From Lachnospiraceae bacterium (GTDB lineage: Bacteria; Bacillota; Clostridia; Lachnospirales; Lachnospiraceae): a DNA stretch of 64,000 nucleotides. Below are positions 17,245 to 25,551 of this stretch, piece by piece. The stretch spans positions 1-64,000 of the forward strand of contig JAFYEL010000084.1 in assembly GCA_017544285.1 (NCBI GenBank). Direction: 5' to 3'. The stretch's first letter is position 1; every line of letters starts with the position of its first letter. The translations under genes and the position numbers were made by a program. The notes under the pieces are model-generated. The model ran no database searches. It had not been told where the DNA came from and saw only the letters and a list, made by a program, of their open reading frames with translations.

Positions 17245-18012
17245 ATGCACAGATTTTTCGTTTCCCAGAGCAACATAGACGTGGCCGGCAGACGTGTAGT
17301 GATCACCGGCGACGACGTGAACCATATAAAAAATGTCCTCAGGCTGAAGAGCGGAGAAGAGCTTGACGCCTGCGCAGAGGACGGCAAGATATACCGCTGC
17401 ATTATAGAGAGTGTGGAGCGTGAGCTTGTGGTCTGTTCCCTAAGTTTTATCAAGGAGGCAGACTGCGAGCTTTGTTGCGGTATTTATCTGTTTCAGGGGC
17501 TTCCCAAGGGCGACAAGATGGATCTTATCGTCCAGAAGGCCGTGGAGCTGGGGGTCAAAGAGATAATCCCCGTAGAGTGCGCCAGGTCCGTGGTGAAGCT
17601 CGACGATAAAAAAGCCGCCAAAAAACAGGAGCGATGGCAGCAGATCGCAAAGGGTGCGGCGGAGCAGGCCGGACGGGCTTATGTTCCACAGGTAAAAATG
17701 CCCGTCACCATGAAGGAGGCCGCCGCTATGGCTTCCGGCGCGGACGTAAAGCTCATACCCTACGAGATGGCTTCATCCCAGGGTCACGGCATGGATGAAA
17801 CGAGAGCTATATTTTCCGCGCTCAAGCCGGGACAGGATATAGCGGTTTTCATAGGGCCGGAGGGAGGCTTTGAAGATTCGGAAGTGGAGCTTTGCGGATC
17901 CTCCGGTATAGAAAAGATAACCCTGGGCCGCAGGATACTCAGGACGGAGACGGCGGGACTTACGGTGCTGTCGTGGATAGTCCTGATGCTGGAGGGCCGT
18001 GAGGAACAGTAA
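17245..18012 (+). CDS. rsmE: 16S rRNA m3U1498 methyltransferase
   Basis: A 255-residue SPOUT-family methyltransferase that methylates U1498 of 16S rRNA. The N-terminal PUA-like domain (MHRFFVSQ, NHIKNVLRLKSGE) and the knot domain are both clear: GLPKGDKMDLIVQKAVELGV, ECARSVV, FIGPEGGFEDSEVE and LGRRILRTETA. GAGG lies directly before the ATG. The stop abuts the ATG of the cysteine desulfurase with no gap, so the genes are tightly coupled. Nothing is missing relative to the family. Confidence 0.95.
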   Translation: MHRFFVSQSNIDVAGRRVVITGDDVNHIKNVLRLKSGEELDACAEDGKIYRCIIESVERELVVCSLSFIKEADCELCCGIYLFQGLPKGDKMDLIVQKAVELGVKEIIPVECARSVVKLDDKKAAKKQERWQQIAKGAAEQAGRAYVPQVKMPVTMKEAAAMASGADVKLIPYEMASSQGHGMDETRAIFSALKPGQDIAVFIGPEGGFEDSEVELCGSSGIEKITLGRRILRTETAGLTVLSWIVLMLEGREEQ

Positions 18013-19200
18013 ATGATATGCTATTTGGACAACAGTGCCACTACGAAGGTATGCGAAGAGGCCTTAGAGGCGGCGCTTAAGGTTATGAAGGAGGGCTTCG
18101 GCAATCCCAGCAGCATGCACAGCATGGGATTTGAAGCCGAACAAACAGTCAATAAAAGCGCAGAGTGCCTCGCCGGCATCCTCGGGTGCGACAGAGGCGA
18201 GATAGTTTTCACCTCGGGAGGCACCGAGAGCGATAACCTGGCGATAATAGGCGCAAGCCTTGCCGCATCCCGCAGGGGAAAGCATGTGATCACCACCAGG
18301 ATAGAGCATCCAGCCGTACGCCGTCCCTTTGAATACCTGGAAAAACAGGGATTTGAAGTGACATATCTGGGGGTGGATCCCGAGGGAGTGGTATCCTGCG
18401 ACGAGCTGGAAAATGCCCTCAGGGATGACACGGTGCTGGTGTCAGTGATGCATGTGAACAACGAGATCGGGTCGGTCCAGCCTCTTAAGGAGCTGGGAGC
18501 CATCATTAAGAAAAAGAACCCCGGCTGTCTTTTCCATGTGGACGACGTGCAGGGCTTCACAAAGCTTAAGATGTCACCCCGGTCCATGAACATAGATCTT
18601 TTATCGGTTTCCGGTCACAAGATCCATGCCCCCAAGGGCACGGGTTTTCTCTATGTAAAAAAGGGGACCCGCCTGGAACCTCTGATGCTTGGAGGCGGAC
18701 AGCAGGGAGGCCTTAGGTCGGGCACCGAGAACGTACCGGGGATAGCGGCCATGGCCGCATCGGCAAAGATGCTCTGCGACAAGGGTGAAGAGGACCGGGC
18801 AGCTCTTTACGAACTGCGAAAGGATTTTGTCCTCGGCCTTTCGGACATTGAGGATATAAAGATAAACGGAGCCGGAAGCCTTGAGCATTACCAAAACGGA
18901 AACGCGGATGAGGAGAGGTTCGCGCCTCACATAATATCCCTTTCCGTTAAGTCAGTAAGGGCAGAGGTTCTGCTCCATTCCCTTGAGGAGGCGGATATAT
19001 TTGTTTCCGCAGGATCCGCCTGTTCCTCGCACAAACGCGCTCCCAGCGAAGTGCTGACGGCCATAGGTCTTGAAAAGGACCTGCTGGGATCCACAGTCAG
19101 GTTTTCCATGAGCCGTTACACCACAAAAGAGGAGCTTTGCGCGGCATCTCAAAAGCTCCACGAGATAATACCCGCTTTGAGGAGATTCGTCAGAAGATGA
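18013..19200 (+). CDS. Cysteine desulfurase (NifS/IscS family), likely sulfur donor for ThiI
   Basis: A 395-residue PLP enzyme that removes sulfur from cysteine as an enzyme persulfide. Motifs: YLDNSATTK at the N-terminus, SGGTESDNLAI, RIEHPAVRR, MHVNNEIGSVQP, HVDDVQGFTK, the PLP lysine in SGHKIHAPKG, GGGQQGGLRSGTEN, and the catalytic cysteine in GSACSSHKRAPSE. HVDDVQ replaces the more common HVDAVQ. It overlaps thiI by ATGA. In Bacillus a dedicated desulfurase (NifZ) sits beside thiI and supplies sulfur for 4-thiouridine in tRNA; the same arrangement here suggests the same role. No IscU-like scaffold gene lies adjacent. Confidence 0.92.
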   Translation: MICYLDNSATTKVCEEALEAALKVMKEGFGNPSSMHSMGFEAEQTVNKSAECLAGILGCDRGEIVFTSGGTESDNLAIIGASLAASRRGKHVITTRIEHPAVRRPFEYLEKQGFEVTYLGVDPEGVVSCDELENALRDDTVLVSVMHVNNEIGSVQPLKELGAIIKKKNPGCLFHVDDVQGFTKLKMSPRSMNIDLLSVSGHKIHAPKGTGFLYVKKGTRLEPLMLGGGQQGGLRSGTENVPGIAAMAASAKMLCDKGEEDRAALYELRKDFVLGLSDIEDIKINGAGSLEHYQNGNADEERFAPHIISLSVKSVRAEVLLHSLEEADIFVSAGSACSSHKRAPSEVLTAIGLEKDLLGSTVRFSMSRYTTKEELCAASQKLHEIIPALRRFVRR

Positions 19201-20384
19201 GATTTGACAGTTACCTGATAAAATATGCAGAGATAGGAGTCAAGGGCAAGAACAGATACCTTTTTGAGGATGCCCTTGTGAAGCAGATAAGATATTCCCT
19301 GAGAAGGACAGAGGGAGAGTTCAACGTTTATAAATTCCAGGGAAGAGTAATGGTGGAGTGCTCCGGCGATTTCGACAATGACAGCGTGTGCGACGCCCTG
19401 TCACACGTGTTCGGAATAGTGGGCATATGTCCCGTTCTGGTAAAGGAGCTCACGGATTACGAGACCCTGAAAAAGGACGTGGCTCTCTACATGAAGGAAG
19501 TATACGCCGGTGAGACCATCACCTTTAAGTCCTATGCCCGCAGAATAGACAAAAACTATCCCGTGCTATCACCCCAGATGAACCGGGATTTCGGAGAGGC
19601 TGTCCTTGCCGAGATGGATAACGCATCCGTGGATGTACACGATCCTCAGGTGACCCTCAGCGTTGAGATAAGAGACAAGGCCTATATCTACTCAAAGGTT
19701 CTGCCCGGTCCCGGAGGTATGCCCGTGGGCACCGCAGGAAAGGCCATGCTGCTTTTGTCCGGAGGTATAGATTCACCGGTGGCGGGATACATGATAGGAA
19801 AGAGGGGCGTTACCATAGACGCGGTCTATTTCCACGCACCGCCCTACACCTCGGAGAGAGCAAAGCAGAAGGTCATAGACCTGGCATCTCTGGTGGCTTC
19901 CTACACCGGTCCCATAAATCTGCATGTGATCAATTTTACGGATATACAGCTCTACATATACGAGACCTGTCCTCATGATCAGCTCACCATAATCATGAGG
20001 CGTTACATGATGCGCATTGCCGAGACCCTGGCCCTTCAGAGTGAGTGCCTGGGACTCATCACCGGCGAGAGCATCGGGCAGGTGGCTTCGCAGACAATGC
20101 AGTCACTGATGGTAACGGGAGAGGTCTGCACCCTTCCGGTATACAGGCCCTGCATAGGCATGGACAAACAGGAGATAATCGACATCTCCGAAAAGATAGG
20201 CACCTATGAGACCTCCATCCTTCCCTACGAGGACTGCTGCACTATTTTTGTGGCAAAGCATCCGGTTACAAAGCCGACCCTGAAGGGCACCCTGATCAGC
20301 GAGCAGAAGCTCTCCGAAAAGATCGATGACCTGGTAAGGACCGCCCTGGAAACCGACGAGGTCATCAGGGTAGCCGCGCGATAA
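19197..20384 (+). CDS. thiI: tRNA 4-thiouridine synthetase ThiI
   Basis: About 395 residues from the ATG at 19197, which overlaps the desulfurase stop by 4 bases and has GAGGAG upstream; a longer frame beginning within the desulfurase is not needed. The N-terminal ferredoxin-like/THUMP region (YAEIGVKGKNRYLFE, FQGRVMVE, SYARRIDKNYP) precedes the PP-loop LLSGGIDSPVAG and the GESIGQVASQTMQS stretch. It ends without a rhodanese domain, as in Bacillus ThiI, so it depends on the partner desulfurase for sulfur. It activates U8 of tRNA for thiolation and may also serve thiamine thiazole synthesis. Confidence 0.95.
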   Translation: MRFDSYLIKYAEIGVKGKNRYLFEDALVKQIRYSLRRTEGEFNVYKFQGRVMVECSGDFDNDSVCDALSHVFGIVGICPVLVKELTDYETLKKDVALYMKEVYAGETITFKSYARRIDKNYPVLSPQMNRDFGEAVLAEMDNASVDVHDPQVTLSVEIRDKAYIYSKVLPGPGGMPVGTAGKAMLLLSGGIDSPVAGYMIGKRGVTIDAVYFHAPPYTSERAKQKVIDLASLVASYTGPINLHVINFTDIQLYIYETCPHDQLTIIMRRYMMRIAETLALQSECLGLITGESIGQVASQTMQSLMVTGEVCTLPVYRPCIGMDKQEIIDISEKIGTYETSILPYEDCCTIFVAKHPVTKPTLKGTLISEQKLSEKIDDLVRTALETDEVIRVAAR

Positions 20385-20387
20385 CAG

Positions 20388-22073
20388 ATGAAGATTACAA
20401 GGAACAAGATACTTTTCTTATACGGAGCCGCTCTGGGGATAGCAGTATTTCTGTGGATCTACGGAGCGGGAGTGCTGGATGTCACCGCGGACGCCTGGAT
20501 ATTCAAGTCCGACATCGATCTGCGCCAGCATTACCTGGGCTGGATGGCCTTCAGGAACAGCGCTCTTTCCTTCCCCTTCGGCCTGATCGATAAGCTTTCC
20601 TATCCCCATGAGATATCGATAGTCTATACTGATTCCATACCCCTTGCGGCCCTGTTTTTCAGGCTGATATCACAGCTGCTGCCCGCAACCTTCCAGTACT
20701 TTGGGCTTTATGCGCTGCTGTGCTTTATTCTGACCGGGGGGATGGCTGCTCTGGTTCTGGGGCGCCTCAGCGAGGGCTATGCCCTTCCCATGCTCATGGC
20801 CCCCTGCTTTCTTTTGTCTTATCCCATGCTTCAGAGGACCTTTTATCACACCTCACTTTCTTCCCAGTGGATCATACTTCTGTGCTTTGAACTCTGGCTT
20901 TCGGGGAGGGCGAAAAAAAGCCCGTTGCAAAGAGGAATTATCTGGACAGCGCTGGGGGTGCTCTGCGCAGGCATACATCTTTATTTCCTGCCCATTACCC
21001 TCTGTATCATGTGTGCCTCCCTGCTTGAGGAGTGTATGGTGAATAAAAAAGCAGGGGCATCCTGCGTGATCCTTCCCTTGCTGATGATGCTCGGAGCCCT
21101 GCTGACCCTTGCCGCCTTCGGAGCCTTCAGGATCTCCGGTTCCGGGGATTACTGGGTAGGGGATTTTACCATGAACCTCAACAGCTTCTTTAACTCTCTG
21201 GGAAAAACCGCCTTTTTAAAAGGCCTTCCCCTTTGGGGAGAGATGCAGTTTGAGGGTGCCGTGTACCTGGGAATGGGACTGCTGGTGATGCTTCTTTGCT
21301 GCATCATAATTTTGTTCCTAAGGCTGAAAAAGGAAGGGCTTAAGACAGCGCTTAAAGGCCATCCCCGAAGGATATCCATGCTGGCGGCGGCCCTTATCTT
21401 TCTGACGGTGTCGGTGCTTCCCACGGTGACCTTCGGCGATAAACTCCTGCTGAGGCTTCCCTATACAGAGACCATGAACAGGGTCATAGGGATCTTCCGT
21501 TCAAACGGACGCTTTGCCTGGGGACTGATGTACATTCTGATCTTTGCAATGGCCCTGCTCCTTGGGAAGGTTAAAAAAAGAGGCATTGTCATAGCACTGG
21601 CAGGGATATGTCTGATACTTCAGGCTGTGGACTACGGCCCGTGGATAAGGGAAAAGCAGCAGAAATATTCCGAGCTTCCCCCTACCTACAACACGGTGTG
21701 GGATGAGATATCACTGCCGGAGGGTTACAAAGGCTTTGTGATGTTTGAAAAGGACAACACCTTCAGGATGGGTACCGCCTTTTATGCAATGAAGCACGGC
21801 ATGACGGTGAGCAATTTCTATTTTGCAAGGGACATCAGCGCCCTCACCGACGCATCGGAGGAAGAGTATAAGGCGGAGATCCTTTCGGGAAATGCCGATG
21901 AAGGAATGGTATATGTGCTGGATCGGGAAACCTATGAGGAACTGAAGGACACGGGACTTCATTTTTATAAAACAAGGAAATGCGCCTTTGGCGTGAAGAC
22001 TCCTATTGTGGGTATGGAGGAACTGAAGGACTCGGATCTGGATGAGATAAAGTGGAGAGAAAAGAATAAATAG
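20388..22073 (+). CDS. DUF6311 family polytopic membrane protein
   Basis: A 561-residue integral membrane protein with roughly ten hydrophobic segments between residues 5 and 420 and a soluble C-terminal part of about 120 residues. The N-terminal DxRQHYLGWMAFRN and YTDSIPLAALFF stretches match DUF6311, a family resembling GT-C polytopic glycosyltransferases; the acidic residues in the first external loop would be the catalytic candidates. A mannosyltransferase-like or surface-glycan role is inferred only. It begins 3 bases after thiI, so it may ride on the same transcript, and it converges on the HPr-like gene. Confidence 0.72.
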   Translation: MKITRNKILFLYGAALGIAVFLWIYGAGVLDVTADAWIFKSDIDLRQHYLGWMAFRNSALSFPFGLIDKLSYPHEISIVYTDSIPLAALFFRLISQLLPATFQYFGLYALLCFILTGGMAALVLGRLSEGYALPMLMAPCFLLSYPMLQRTFYHTSLSSQWIILLCFELWLSGRAKKSPLQRGIIWTALGVLCAGIHLYFLPITLCIMCASLLEECMVNKKAGASCVILPLLMMLGALLTLAAFGAFRISGSGDYWVGDFTMNLNSFFNSLGKTAFLKGLPLWGEMQFEGAVYLGMGLLVMLLCCIIILFLRLKKEGLKTALKGHPRRISMLAAALIFLTVSVLPTVTFGDKLLLRLPYTETMNRVIGIFRSNGRFAWGLMYILIFAMALLLGKVKKRGIVIALAGICLILQAVDYGPWIREKQQKYSELPPTYNTVWDEISLPEGYKGFVMFEKDNTFRMGTAFYAMKHGMTVSNFYFARDISALTDASEEEYKAEILSGNADEGMVYVLDRETYEELKDTGLHFYKTRKCAFGVKTPIVGMEELKDSDLDEIKWREKNK

Positions 22074-22076
22074 GAT

Positions 22077-22104
22077 AAAAAAAGCGGCCGCTAAATGCGG
22101 CCGC
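22077..22104 (-). terminator. Intrinsic terminator of the HPr-like gene
   Basis: Read on the minus strand, an 8-bp GCGGCCGC stem (22104-22097 with 22091-22084) with a 5-base loop is followed by seven T (22083-22077). It sits 13 bases after the HPr-like stop. On the plus strand there is no T run after the stem, so it probably serves only the minus-strand gene. Confidence 0.88.
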
Positions 22105-22117
22105 AGGGGAAACCCGA

Positions 22118-22348
22118 TCAAACTTCGTAAGGCTTGATGACGTCGAGAACCTCTTTTGCATCATCCTCTGCGTGGATGTTGAGGTCTATGGGTTTTGACA
22201 GGTCAAGGGAAAAGATTCCCATGATAGACTTTGCATCTATGACATAACGACCTGATACAAGATCGAAATCGTACTCAAACTTGGTAATGTCATTAACGAA
22301 GCTCTTTACCTTATCGATGGAATTCAAAGATATCTTTACTGTCTTCAT
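22118..22348 (-). CDS. HPr-like protein lacking the catalytic histidine
   Basis: A 76-residue protein of the HPr fold. The region around the regulatory serine is well kept (VIDAKSIMGIFSL, like HPr NGKSIMGVMSL, with Ser in place of Ser46). The GLHARPA segment carrying His15 is absent and replaced by SIDKVKSFV, so it cannot accept phosphate from Enzyme I in the usual way. It is therefore like Crh, which also lacks His15 but keeps Ser46. A regulatory role in carbon control is inferred, not shown. The start is set at 22348 by an AAGGAGG site 5 bases upstream. It is a single-gene unit with its own terminator. Confidence 0.8.
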   Translation of the reverse strand: MKTVKISLNSIDKVKSFVNDITKFEYDFDLVSGRYVIDAKSIMGIFSLDLSKPIDLNIHAEDDAKEVLDVIKPYEV

Positions 22349-22373
22349 CGTGTCCTCCTTTACAAAATACAAC

Positions 22374-22379
22374 TATAAT
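22374..22379 (+). promoter_or_regulatory. Possible -10 element for mtaB
   Basis: TATAAT at 22374-22379 lies 42 bases before the mtaB ATG. The hexamer TTTACA (22359-22364) is only 9 bases upstream, too close for a standard -35, and nothing clear lies at 17 bases. Since mtaB is preceded by a minus-strand gene it needs its own promoter in this interval, which is the main support. Confidence 0.35.
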
Positions 22380-22421
22380 AAGCGTGTGCGCTCTGATAAA
22401 TCATAAGAGTAAGGGTGAAAA

Positions 22422-23789
22422 ATGTCAAGTATATCTTCAAAAAAAGTGGCCGTATACTCCCTTGGCTGCAAGGTAAATTCATATGAGACGGAAGTCATGG
22501 TACAGAAGCTCAAAGATGCGGGATGCATCCTCGTTCCCTTTGAGGAAGAAGCCGATATCTATGTGGTCAACACCTGCTCCGTCACCAACATCGCCGACAG
22601 GAAATCAAGGCAGATGCTCCACAGAGCCAGGAAACAGAATCCTGAGGCACTGATAGCCGCGGTGGGCTGTTATGTCCAGGGCAGGGAGCCGGAGGAGGTA
22701 CTGTCCGACGGAGTGGATCTGGTGATCGGAAATGAAGGCAAGGCCGATATCGTCACCCTTCTGGAGGAGTGTCTGGAAAAGGGTTACCACGGAACCCTCT
22801 GCGATATATCAAAGGTTACGGGCTGCGAGGAGATGGAGCTTCTGACCACCGATGAGCACACCAGAGCATATATAAAGATCGAGGACGGATGCAACCAGTT
22901 CTGCTCCTACTGCATCATACCCTATGTCAGGGGACGGGTCCGCAGCAGAAGGCCCGAAGAGATCATAAAGGAAGTAAGAGCCCTGGCCGAAAAAGACTAC
23001 TGCGAGATAGTGCTCACGGGGATAAACATGAGTGCCTACGGCACTGACCTTGGGGATACGGATCTTCTTGATCTGGTGGAAAGACTGGCGGACATAGAGG
23101 GCATCAGCAGGATCCGCATCAGTTCTTTGGAGCCCAGGATAGTGACACCGGAGTTTTCAAAGAGGCTGGCGGGGATAAAGAAGGTCTGCCCTCATTTTCA
23201 TCTTTCCCTTCAGTCCGGCTGTGACAGGACCTTAAAGCGTATGAACAGGCATTATGACTCCGGCGAGTATGCCGGGGTGGCGGAGAGGCTTCGCCGTGAC
23301 TTTTTCCGGGAAAGGGGGGCTTATCCCGCCCTTACCACCGATGTGATAGTGGGCTTCCCCGGGGAGACCGAGGAGGATTTCAAAGAGTGCGTCCGCTTCG
23401 TGGACGGCATAGGATTTTTTGAGACCCATATCTTTAAATACTCTCCCAGAAAGGGCACAGTGGCCGCAAAGCTGGGAGATAAGCTGACGGAAAAGGAGAA
23501 GACCGCAAGAAGCCGGGTATTGCTTGACCTGGGTGAAAAGAATCGGGATGCCTATACGAAGCAGCTTACAAAAAACAGGGAATACCTGCCGGAGCTTTTG
23601 GTGGAGGAACATATATTTATAGACGGAAAAGACCTTCAGGTGGGGCATACCGGTGAGTATATCAAGGCTGCCGTTATATCCCGTGAGGACCTGGTGGGAA
23701 GGATCGTAAAAGGCCACCTCACCCCCACCGAGTACAGGGATGGCGGCCGCGAGATCTGCATGATGGAAGATTTTGAGATCGTGAAGTGA
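22422..23789 (+). CDS. mtaB: tRNA N6-threonylcarbamoyladenosine methylthiotransferase
   Basis: A 455-residue radical-SAM methylthiotransferase that converts t6A37 to ms2t6A in tRNA. The N-terminal UPF0004 domain supplies three cluster cysteines (SLGCKVN, VNTCSVTN, AVGCYVQ). The radical-SAM CxxxCxxC motif is CNQFCSYC, followed by RGRVRSR, LTGINMSAYG and LSLQSGCDRTLKRMNR. The C-terminal TRAM-like domain covers the last 70 residues. Presence of LGCKVN and the motif spacing favour MtaB over MiaB or RimO. It is well separated from its neighbours; AAGGGTG precedes the ATG. Confidence 0.92.
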   Translation: MSSISSKKVAVYSLGCKVNSYETEVMVQKLKDAGCILVPFEEEADIYVVNTCSVTNIADRKSRQMLHRARKQNPEALIAAVGCYVQGREPEEVLSDGVDLVIGNEGKADIVTLLEECLEKGYHGTLCDISKVTGCEEMELLTTDEHTRAYIKIEDGCNQFCSYCIIPYVRGRVRSRRPEEIIKEVRALAEKDYCEIVLTGINMSAYGTDLGDTDLLDLVERLADIEGISRIRISSLEPRIVTPEFSKRLAGIKKVCPHFHLSLQSGCDRTLKRMNRHYDSGEYAGVAERLRRDFFRERGAYPALTTDVIVGFPGETEEDFKECVRFVDGIGFFETHIFKYSPRKGTVAAKLGDKLTEKEKTARSRVLLDLGEKNRDAYTKQLTKNREYLPELLVEEHIFIDGKDLQVGHTGEYIKAAVISREDLVGRIVKGHLTPTEYRDGGREICMMEDFEIVK

Positions 23790-23819
23790 AAGGTTGATAT
23801 TTAAGAGTAAAGAGCGGTC

Positions 23820-25457
23820 ATGGCAAAGAAGAGAAAAGTAACAACAGGATATAAACAGGCGAATTTTTTAATGATAACGGCAGGCTGTATGCTGCTGCTG
23901 TATCTCTATCTCATTTTATGTCTGTATCCCTTTCTGATAAAGCCCGGATATGCCGAAACAACCGATGTAAAGTACGGATTTCTGATCGCACTTTCCTACG
24001 GCTTTAAGGTCGGATCCCTGCACATACCCACCTTTATACCGCTGTCTCTTCTTTGTATGATCGCGGGTACGGCTCTTTACATCAAAAGATCCGGAAAAGG
24101 GATGAAAGTCTTTGTAAAGTCTCTTCGTTTTTCGTCAACGGATATAATGGTGGCTCTCTATGCAATCTTTGTGATCGTATCCGCCATTGTTTCCCACCAC
24201 AGGGATTATGTGCTTTGGGGGATGGAGCTGTCGAATATGGGGCTTGCCGCTCAGTTCATGTTCATCTATATCTACTTCATAACCTCGAGATTATTTGACA
24301 TGGATGAACTTAAAGTTCTTGTGTACGCTACTCTCATTGCGTCGTCTGTGGTCTTTGTCATAGGTATACTGCAGAGGTTCGGCTTTGACATATTTGATCT
24401 GTATCACGGCCTGGAGAATAAACTGTTTATCTCAACCATAGGACAGCATACCTATTTTTCCGCATATCTGATCCTGTTTTTTATGCTGGGGGTGTACGCG
24501 CTTTGGCTGTCGGACCGGGGGTCTCCCATGTACAAAGCAGCCGTGGCACATCTTGTCATAGCATCCTGTCTTCCCTGTATCCTGAACGCTGACATGATCT
24601 TTTCCGGGCTTTTCATGGCTCTTTCCTTTCTCTTTGTCCTGTCCTTTGAGAGCGTGGAAAGGATGAGGGCTTTCCTTGAGATAGCTCTGATCATGCTGCT
24701 TACCTGGCGGGTCATAGGCATCGTCTGGTATTTCGCAAAACCGGAATTCCGTCTGGAGCCGCTGCCTAAATTCATTATGCAGTCACCCCTTTTCTGGATA
24801 CCTGTAGTATTCCTGGTGCTCCTTTACGTGTTCATACAAAGAAAGGCAAAAGAGAAGAACGGATTCAACATGATGGGATACCGCCGTATCGGATACCTGT
24901 ATGCGGGTCTGGTGGGACTTATCATAATTGCACTCACGGTCTATATAATCCTGAATACTGCCGGGATCCTTCCGGAAAAACTTAGGAGCGATGCGAACTA
25001 TCTGCTTTTTGATCCCTTTTGGGGGAACGGAAGAGGAGCGATCTGGCATGACTCGGTGATGTCATTTCTCGGGGAGCTGAAAAACTCTCCGCTGACGGCG
25101 ATATTCGGAGCCGGACCGGATCAGTTCTTTTTCGTTTTGGATGAGTATGTACATGACTGGCTGATCATATACACGGATAAGCTTGCACTATATGCACATA
25201 ACGAATGGCTGAATGCCTTTATGTGCTACGGAGTGTTCGGAGGCGCGGCATACCTGGGGATCTTTTTGTCCGCGGTGATACGCTTTGTGAAAAACCGTAA
25301 TGCAGCTCCTGTGGCGCTCGGCGCGGCCCTCATCATAGTGGCTTATCTGGCACATCAGATGTTCGGCTACCAGCAGTACATCAGCACGCCCTATATCTTT
25401 ATGATCCTTGGTGTCGGAGAGCAGGCGGTAAGGGAGAGAAACCGCGGGTTTTCTTGA
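23820..25457 (+). CDS. O-antigen ligase/polymerase-like membrane protein (Wzy_C type)
   Basis: A 545-residue polytopic membrane protein with about 12 hydrophobic segments. The large loop near residues 385-460 contains GNGRGAIWHDS, then IFGAGPDQF and AHNEWLNAFMCYG, the layout typical of O-antigen ligase/Wzy-type proteins. These join or polymerise undecaprenyl-linked oligosaccharides at the outer face of the membrane. It lies directly before the secreted repeat protein and the block that carries a Wzx flippase, so the two may form one Wzx/Wzy pathway. The N-terminus is basic (AKKRKVTTGYKQ). The choice between ligase and polymerase cannot be made from sequence. Confidence 0.8.
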   Translation: MAKKRKVTTGYKQANFLMITAGCMLLLYLYLILCLYPFLIKPGYAETTDVKYGFLIALSYGFKVGSLHIPTFIPLSLLCMIAGTALYIKRSGKGMKVFVKSLRFSSTDIMVALYAIFVIVSAIVSHHRDYVLWGMELSNMGLAAQFMFIYIYFITSRLFDMDELKVLVYATLIASSVVFVIGILQRFGFDIFDLYHGLENKLFISTIGQHTYFSAYLILFFMLGVYALWLSDRGSPMYKAAVAHLVIASCLPCILNADMIFSGLFMALSFLFVLSFESVERMRAFLEIALIMLLTWRVIGIVWYFAKPEFRLEPLPKFIMQSPLFWIPVVFLVLLYVFIQRKAKEKNGFNMMGYRRIGYLYAGLVGLIIIALTVYIILNTAGILPEKLRSDANYLLFDPFWGNGRGAIWHDSVMSFLGELKNSPLTAIFGAGPDQFFFVLDEYVHDWLIIYTDKLALYAHNEWLNAFMCYGVFGGAAYLGIFLSAVIRFVKNRNAAPVALGAALIIVAYLAHQMFGYQQYISTPYIFMILGVGEQAVRERNRGFS

Positions 25458-25482
25458 TTTTGCACAGGTGTTTTGCTATACT
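25454..25482 (+). promoter_or_regulatory. Strong predicted promoter of the secreted repeat protein
   Basis: TTGATT (25454-25459) and TATACT (25477-25482) are separated by exactly 17 bases, and TGC (25474-25476) makes the -10 extended. The -35 overlaps the preceding stop codon. Transcription would start near 25489, giving a leader of about 63 bases that ends in a GGGAGGA ribosome site. The layout is almost the same as that of the promoter at 40725. Confidence 0.72.
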
Positions 25483-25551
25483 AACCGGGAATATTGCCGT
25501 TTTTTATCTGGTTTCTTCGTTCTTTTTTTATAAAACGATGGGAGGAAAAAT

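Noticed and set aside
22084..22104. The GCGGCCGC hairpin as terminator for the plus-strand DUF6311 gene
   Set aside because: There is no T run after it on the plus strand; the run lies on the other side, suiting the minus-strand gene.
25490..25551. Leader of the secreted protein gene as a riboswitch or attenuator
   Set aside because: It is T-rich but I could not find a stable stem longer than three or four pairs.
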